Made by a program: the position numbers and the translations under genes. A DNA stretch of 64,000 bases from Zafaria ginkgonis (GTDB lineage Bacteria > Actinomycetota > Actinomycetes > Actinomycetales > Micrococcaceae), in contig NZ_BAABEO010000025.1 of NCBI RefSeq assembly GCF_039540195.1, positions 62,001 to 126,000 on the forward strand. Direction: 5' to 3'. The notes beneath the pieces are model-generated. The model saw only the letters and a list, made by a program, of their open reading frames with translations. It had not been told where the DNA came from and ran no database searches. Shown here one piece after another: positions 60,599 to 64,000 of this stretch. Position 1 is the first letter of the stretch. Each line of letters starts with the position of its first letter.

Positions 60599-61242
60599 TA
60601 CTGCTTGATGAGCGGGCTCAGGTCCGCGGCCGCAAGGGCCGCCCCGGCCAGCCCGAGGGACTCCAGCCAGTTGCCGAGCATCTGGTAGCCGCCCTCGGTG
60701 AGGACGGATTCGGGGTGGAACTGCACGCCCCACAGCGGCGCCTTGCGGTGCGCCAGGCCCATCACGACGCCGCCCTCGGTCTCGGCGGTGATTTCCAGCT
60801 CCTCCGGGATGGAGGAGCGCACGGCGGCCAGGGAGTGGTAGCGGGTCGCCGTGAACGGGTTGGCGACGTCGTGGAAGATCGGGTGGGAGCCGTGGTGCAC
60901 CAGCGAGGTCTTCCCGTGCATCAGTTCCTCGGCGTGGGTGACCACGCCGCCGTAGGCCTCGGCGATGGCCTGGTGGCCCAGGCACACCCCCAGCAGCGGC
61001 TTGGCGTGGGTGCCGCACCACTTGATCAGCTCGACGCACACGCCGGCCTCGGCCGGGTTGCCCGGGCCGGGGGAGATCAGGACGCCGTCGCGCGCGGAGG
61101 CCAGTTCGATCGCCTCGGCCAGCGTGACGTCGTCGTTGCGGACCACGGTGGTTTCGGCGCCGAGTTCCTGCAGGTAGCCGACCAGCGTGTAGACGAAGCT
61201 GTCGTAGTTGTCGATCACCAGGATCCGGGTGGGGGCGGTCAT
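60598..61242 (-). CDS. trpG: Anthranilate/aminodeoxychorismate synthase glutaminase (TrpG/PabA)
   Basis: 214 aa class I glutamine amidotransferase: nucleophile Cys in GVCLGHQAIAE, and His-Glu in FHPESV. Supplies ammonia for anthranilate or p-aminobenzoate synthesis; the component I partner is not in the window. It is the conserved neighbour of pknB in Actinobacteria. ATG at 61242, overlapping the stop of the 57-aa membrane protein by four bases. Confidence 0.95.
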   Translation of the reverse strand: MTAPTRILVIDNYDSFVYTLVGYLQELGAETTVVRNDDVTLAEAIELASARDGVLISPGPGNPAEAGVCVELIKWCGTHAKPLLGVCLGHQAIAEAYGGVVTHAEELMHGKTSLVHHGSHPIFHDVANPFTATRYHSLAAVRSSIPEELEITAETEGGVVMGLAHRKAPLWGVQFHPESVLTEGGYQMLGNWLESLGLAGAALAAADLSPLIKQ

Positions 61243-61412
61243 CGCGGGAGCACCATGCCAATCGTCGAGTCGGTCCAGGGAACGAACTGGCGGTTCGCCC
61301 ACGGGAACACGTATTCCATCAGGACCAGTATGGCCGCAGCAATCAGCAGGACGGAAATGAGGAGGCGGATCCACAGCGGTCCGGGCAGGTGGCGGAAAAT
61401 CCAGGCGTACAT
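61239..61412 (-). CDS. 57-aa single-pass membrane protein
   Basis: One helix (LLISVLLIAAAILVLMEYV) followed by an extracytoplasmic FPWANRQFVPWTDS tail. The ATG at 61412 is preceded by GGGAGCAA. Its stop overlaps the trpG start and it starts 13 bp after the sortase gene, so sortase, this protein and trpG form one transcript. Recurrent small membrane protein at this locus; function unknown. Confidence 0.82.
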   Translation of the reverse strand: MYAWIFRHLPGPLWIRLLISVLLIAAAILVLMEYVFPWANRQFVPWTDSTIGMVLPR

Positions 61413-61425
61413 TTGTTGCTCCCTG

Positions 61426-62184
61426 CTACTTCTGCAGCTTGGCGACGGTTGCGGCGATGGCCGCCGGCGGGCCGTCCGCGGCGGGCGTGAACGATTCGAG
61501 CACGGAGACGGCAATGATCCGCATCCGGGTGGTGAACGGGGGGTCGCAGCTGGTCATGGTCAGCACGGCCTCGGTGGGCTTTTCGCCCGGCCGGCCGGGC
61601 ACCGGCGCCAGGACCTCGGCGGCGGAGGGGTGGACGATCTGCGTGCTGCGGTAGGCGTAGGTGTAAAAGCCCTTGGCGGTCTGCACGTAGATCAGGTCGC
61701 CGTCGCGGAGCCGGTCGATTTCGCGGAAAGCTTCCCCGTAAGTCTGCCGGTGGGCGGCCACGGCGAAGTTGCCCTTCTCCCCCGGCATCTGCGTGTCGGG
61801 GTAGTGGCCGATGCCCAGGGTGTTGAGCACGTCCAGTCCGACGCCGGTGGTCACCGGCCGCGCGAAGTCCTCGCCGAAGCGCGGGACATACATGACCGCG
61901 AACGGGTTCCCTTCCAGCAGCGGGTTATCCGCCGGTTCGCCAGCCGGCTCCTCGGCAGGAGTCCCGGCAAATCCTTCCAGGGCGCGCTCAACGGCCGTTT
62001 CCTGGGCGCGTCCGGCGTCGAGGTTCGTCCACCACAACTGCCAGACGACGAAGAGCAGCAGCACGGCGCCGGCGGTGAGAAACAGTTCGCCGAAAATCCC
62101 GAAGGCCGTCGAGAAGGGACCCCGCCGCGGGCGGTCGTGCGCAGCACCCGTTGATCTGCGGGTGACTTGGGCCGCTTCGGGCAT
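61426..62184 (-). CDS. Class E sortase
   Basis: 252 aa transpeptidase. Membrane anchor near residues 28-50, then the sortase barrel with catalytic His in VAAHRQTYG, Cys in TMTSCDPPF and Arg in FTTRMRI. Anchors LAXTG-type surface proteins to peptidoglycan, as is usual for Actinobacteria. ATG at 62184. Divergent from crgA. Confidence 0.93.
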   Translation of the reverse strand: MPEAAQVTRRSTGAAHDRPRRGPFSTAFGIFGELFLTAGAVLLLFVVWQLWWTNLDAGRAQETAVERALEGFAGTPAEEPAGEPADNPLLEGNPFAVMYVPRFGEDFARPVTTGVGLDVLNTLGIGHYPDTQMPGEKGNFAVAAHRQTYGEAFREIDRLRDGDLIYVQTAKGFYTYAYRSTQIVHPSAAEVLAPVPGRPGEKPTEAVLTMTSCDPPFTTRMRIIAVSVLESFTPAADGPPAAIAATVAKLQK

Positions 62185-62350
62185 TCCTGGTTCCTTCCGC
62201 GCCGTCGCCCGGGGCGGAAGGGCCCCAGCGGCTACAATTGAGATATTGACAAGGAGCGTGCCGGTGCTATTCGGACCGGCCCACCAGCCACAATAACGCC
62301 CGACCCGCAGTCTTCGCGGATGTCGCCGGCGCCCGAGCGCAGGAGAAGCC

Positions 62351-62605
62351 GTGCCAGAGTCCAAGACCCGACGCAAGAACCGCCGGCCCGACGAGGCCTC
62401 CGGCGCCGGCCAAGCCAGCTACAAGCCGCTGCCGGTCTGGTACAAGCCCGTCATGTTCGGCCTGATGATCCTGGGCCTGCTCTGGATCATGGTCTACTAC
62501 ATTTCCCAGGGCGTGCTGCCCGTGGTCATGATCGGCGGCTGGAACATCGTGATCGGCTTCGGGCTGGCGATGGCGGGCTTCTTCATGACCACCCGCTGGC
62601 GCTAG
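62351..62605 (+). CDS. crgA: Cell division protein CrgA
   Basis: 84 aa. Short basic N-terminus (ESKTRRKNRRPDE), two membrane helices and the conserved SYKPLPVWYKPVMFG and WNIVIGFGL blocks. Inhibits or coordinates Z-ring and septal synthesis with FtsI-type PBPs. GTG after GGAGAAGCC. Confidence 0.95.
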   Translation: MPESKTRRKNRRPDEASGAGQASYKPLPVWYKPVMFGLMILGLLWIMVYYISQGVLPVVMIGGWNIVIGFGLAMAGFFMTTRWR

Positions 62606-62694
62606 CTGTACTCAGCCAGCAGGTTGGTTGCACCGGCTGCCCCGCGCTTACCATCCCCCGGTCCCTGCGGCCGGTGCCGGGCGCCCCGCGCGGG

Positions 62695-63009
62695 TCACTC
62701 GACGAACTTCAGCCCCACGACACATCCGATCAGGACCGTGATCAGGACGATCTTCTGCCAGCTGACGGCGTCGCCGCCGAAGGCCATTCCGTAGGCCACG
62801 GTCAGGGACGCCCCGATGCCCACCCACACCGCGTAAGCGGTTCCGATGGATATGCTTCGCATGGCATATGCCAGACCCAGCATGCTCAGGACCACGCCGA
62901 TCCCGAACACCACCGCGGGCCCCAGGCGGGTGAATCCCTCCGACTTGCCCAGGGCCACCGCCCAGACGGCCTCCAACAGTCCCGACACCACCAACACGAT
63001 CCACGCCAT
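62695..63009 (-). CDS. Small multidrug resistance (SMR) family efflux protein, SugE/Gdx-like
   Basis: 104 aa, four membrane helices. The essential Glu is in SGLLEAVWAVALGKSEGF, and the WVGIGA segment is in helix 3. The Lys-Ser-x-Gly after helix 1 resembles the guanidinium exporter (Gdx/SugE) branch. Exports guanidinium or quaternary ammonium ions. Single gene rather than a paired heterodimer. Confidence 0.92.
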   Translation of the reverse strand: MAWIVLVVSGLLEAVWAVALGKSEGFTRLGPAVVFGIGVVLSMLGLAYAMRSISIGTAYAVWVGIGASLTVAYGMAFGGDAVSWQKIVLITVLIGCVVGLKFVE

Positions 63010-63157
63010 GGCGCACCCGTCCCTTCAGCGGCCGTCTTGTCGTGGTCCGGGTACGGCTCCCTCGTCCGGGGAAAGGTGGATTCCTGCCGGTTAGGCTACC
63101 ACCGGAGGCCCTCCCCCTTGCCCGCCCGCCCCGTCGCGCTCCCGACCGAAAGACACC

Positions 63158-63682
63158 ATGACCCAGAACACCAAGACCCAAGACGGCACGACCCAGTCCC
63201 ACCTCTCCTCCACCGCCCCTTCCAAACTCCCGCCCAAGAAGCTCTACGGCGCCCTCGCGCTGGCGGAAATGGTCACTTGGGCCCTGCTGATCCTGGGCAT
63301 GGTGCTGAAGTACTCCGGCATCACCGAGGCGCTGGTGCCCGTGTTCGGACTGGTCCACGGCGTGGTGTTTTTGGCCTACTGCGTGGTGACGGTGTTCGTC
63401 TGGGTCAACCAGCGCTGGGGCTTCGTCCGCGGCCTGCTGGGGCTGGCCTCCGCCATCATTCCCTTCGCCACCCTGCCGTTTGAGCGGGCCACCGCCCGGC
63501 GCGGGCTGCTGGAGGGCGGCTGGCGGCTGGCCCCCGGCGGCGAGCAGCCTTCCGGGGCGGTCGAAAAGCTGCAGGCCTTGTGCCTGCGCCGTCCGGTGGC
63601 TGCCTCCGTGGTGGGCGCCGTGCTGATCGCCGCGGCCACCGCCGCGCTGCTGGCCGTTGGCCCGCCGGTCCCCAAGGGCTAG
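63158..63682 (+). CDS. DUF3817 family membrane protein
   Basis: 174 aa with about four helices. DUF3817 core: KLYGALALAEMVTWALLILG, VHGVVFLAYCVV, RWGFVRGLLGLASAIIPF and PFERATARR. The start ATG is after CCGAAAGACACC. Function unknown. Confidence 0.88.
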   Translation: MTQNTKTQDGTTQSHLSSTAPSKLPPKKLYGALALAEMVTWALLILGMVLKYSGITEALVPVFGLVHGVVFLAYCVVTVFVWVNQRWGFVRGLLGLASAIIPFATLPFERATARRGLLEGGWRLAPGGEQPSGAVEKLQALCLRRPVAASVVGAVLIAAATAALLAVGPPVPKG

Positions 63683-63693
63683 CGCGCGGGGCA

Positions 63694-63822
63694 GGCCCTC
63701 TCGTGTCGACTTCGTCGCCACGCAGGGACCCGACTGCCCCGCGCTTGCGGGGGAACGGCCCTCTCGTGTCGACTTCGTCGCCACGCAGGGACCCGACTGC
63801 CCCGCGCTTTGCGGAGGAACGG
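63694..63822. repeat. Tandem 63-bp repeat with inverted GC ends
   Basis: Two copies (63694-63756 and 63757-about 63822) of GGCCCTCTCGTGTCGACTTC..., nearly identical. Each ends in CTGCCCCGCGCTT, which is the complement of AGCGCGGGGCAG-like sequence just before copy 1 (63682-63693) and also of the 17 bp after the pknB stop at 60539-60555. Possible REP-like or terminator element. Confidence 0.7.
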
Positions 63823-63875
63823 CCCCGTCCCTGCTACCGGTGACCACGCGCCCCCTTACGGCGTAGCGTGGGAAC

Positions 63876-64000
63876 GTGGATTGGATCCTCTGGTTCGACG
63901 CGGGCTGGTTCAACGCCACCGACCGCGAGTTTGCCCGGCAAGTGCTGCAGCGCGGCATCGCAGCGCTGTACTTCGTGGCGTTCCTGTCCACGCTGAACCA
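63876..64000 (+). CDS. Lipase maturation factor-like protein, 5' fragment
   Basis: Starts at GTG 63876 and runs off the window: 41 codons reading DWILWFDAGWFNATDREFA and then RQVLQRGIAALYFVAFLSTLNQ, matching the first helix of lipase-maturation-factor membrane proteins. Only the N-terminus is visible, so the assignment is tentative. Confidence 0.55.
   Translation, partial: MDWILWFDAGWFNATDREFARQVLQRGIAALYFVAFLSTLN

Noticed and set aside
63010..63100. Guanidine-II (mini-ykkC) riboswitch upstream of the SMR gene
   Set aside because: Two ACGA words are present on the minus strand, but the stems that should close each ACGR loop do not form.

Overview
The window is GC-rich actinobacterial chromosomal DNA. 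The right end carries the conserved block fhaA-fhaB-pstP-rodA-pbpA-pknA-pknB, with trpG, a class E sortase and crgA beyond it. In Actinobacteria this block lies close to the replication origin. The gene order, a PASTA-bearing PknA and the overall gene content suggest a Micrococcales member, most like the Arthrobacter/Micrococcaceae group. That genus-level placement is an inference; no rRNA gene is present.

Layout. (1) 1-17.4 kb: an accessory catabolic block with an HSL-type esterase (cut by the window edge), two aldo/keto-reductase-like proteins, a zinc alcohol dehydrogenase, a YtcJ-type amidohydrolase, an SDR, an alpha/beta hydrolase, an O-methyltransferase-like protein, a TetR regulator, a Dpp/Opp-type ABC importer and a formylglycine sulfatase. 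Five copies of one 16-bp palindrome (consensus GTMTAC-N4-RTWKAC) sit in the promoters and tie most of these genes into one regulon. (2) 17.4-30.7 kb: an EEP-fold phosphohydrolase, a three-gene operon (acyl-CoA-dehydrogenase-like, PIG-L deacetylase/methyltransferase fusion, GT2), DUF6766 with a coupled 27-aa membrane peptide, a GAF regulator next to a flavin monooxygenase, a GNAT protein, and a divergent CocE-hydrolase/MBL pair around an 18-bp AT-only palindrome. (3) 30.7-37.4 kb: a second catabolic operon with a GntR/HutC regulator, two phosphotriesterase-family proteins (one lacking nearly all metal ligands), an aromatic-ring-type FAD monooxygenase, an esterase and an aromatic-acid MFS importer.

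(4) 38,391-49,260: a 10.9-kb integrated element inserted into a luciferase-like flavin oxidoreductase gene, which it splits in frame. A large serine integrase lies next to attL. Twelve genes of the element run on the plus strand: the integrase plus eleven small genes, which include a predicted phage terminase small subunit and two small zinc-finger proteins. No capsid, portal, large terminase, relaxase or recognisable Rep is present. Two minus-strand genes (HIRAN-domain protein and a 47-aa ORF) lie at the attR end. Repeats, dyads and hairpins concentrate in its two large non-coding regions. The content resembles a phage satellite (PICI-like) more than a prophage or ICE and is the most novel part of the window.

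(5) 50.1-64 kb: core chromosome, comprising DUF1801, tRNA-Leu(CAG), the FHA/PP2C/SEDS/PBP/STPK cell-growth operon with stop-start overlaps at most junctions, then trpG, a small membrane protein and sortase E on the opposite strand, crgA, an SMR efflux protein, DUF3817 and the start of a lipase-maturation-factor-like gene. Near-perfect hairpins separate many convergent gene pairs across the window.
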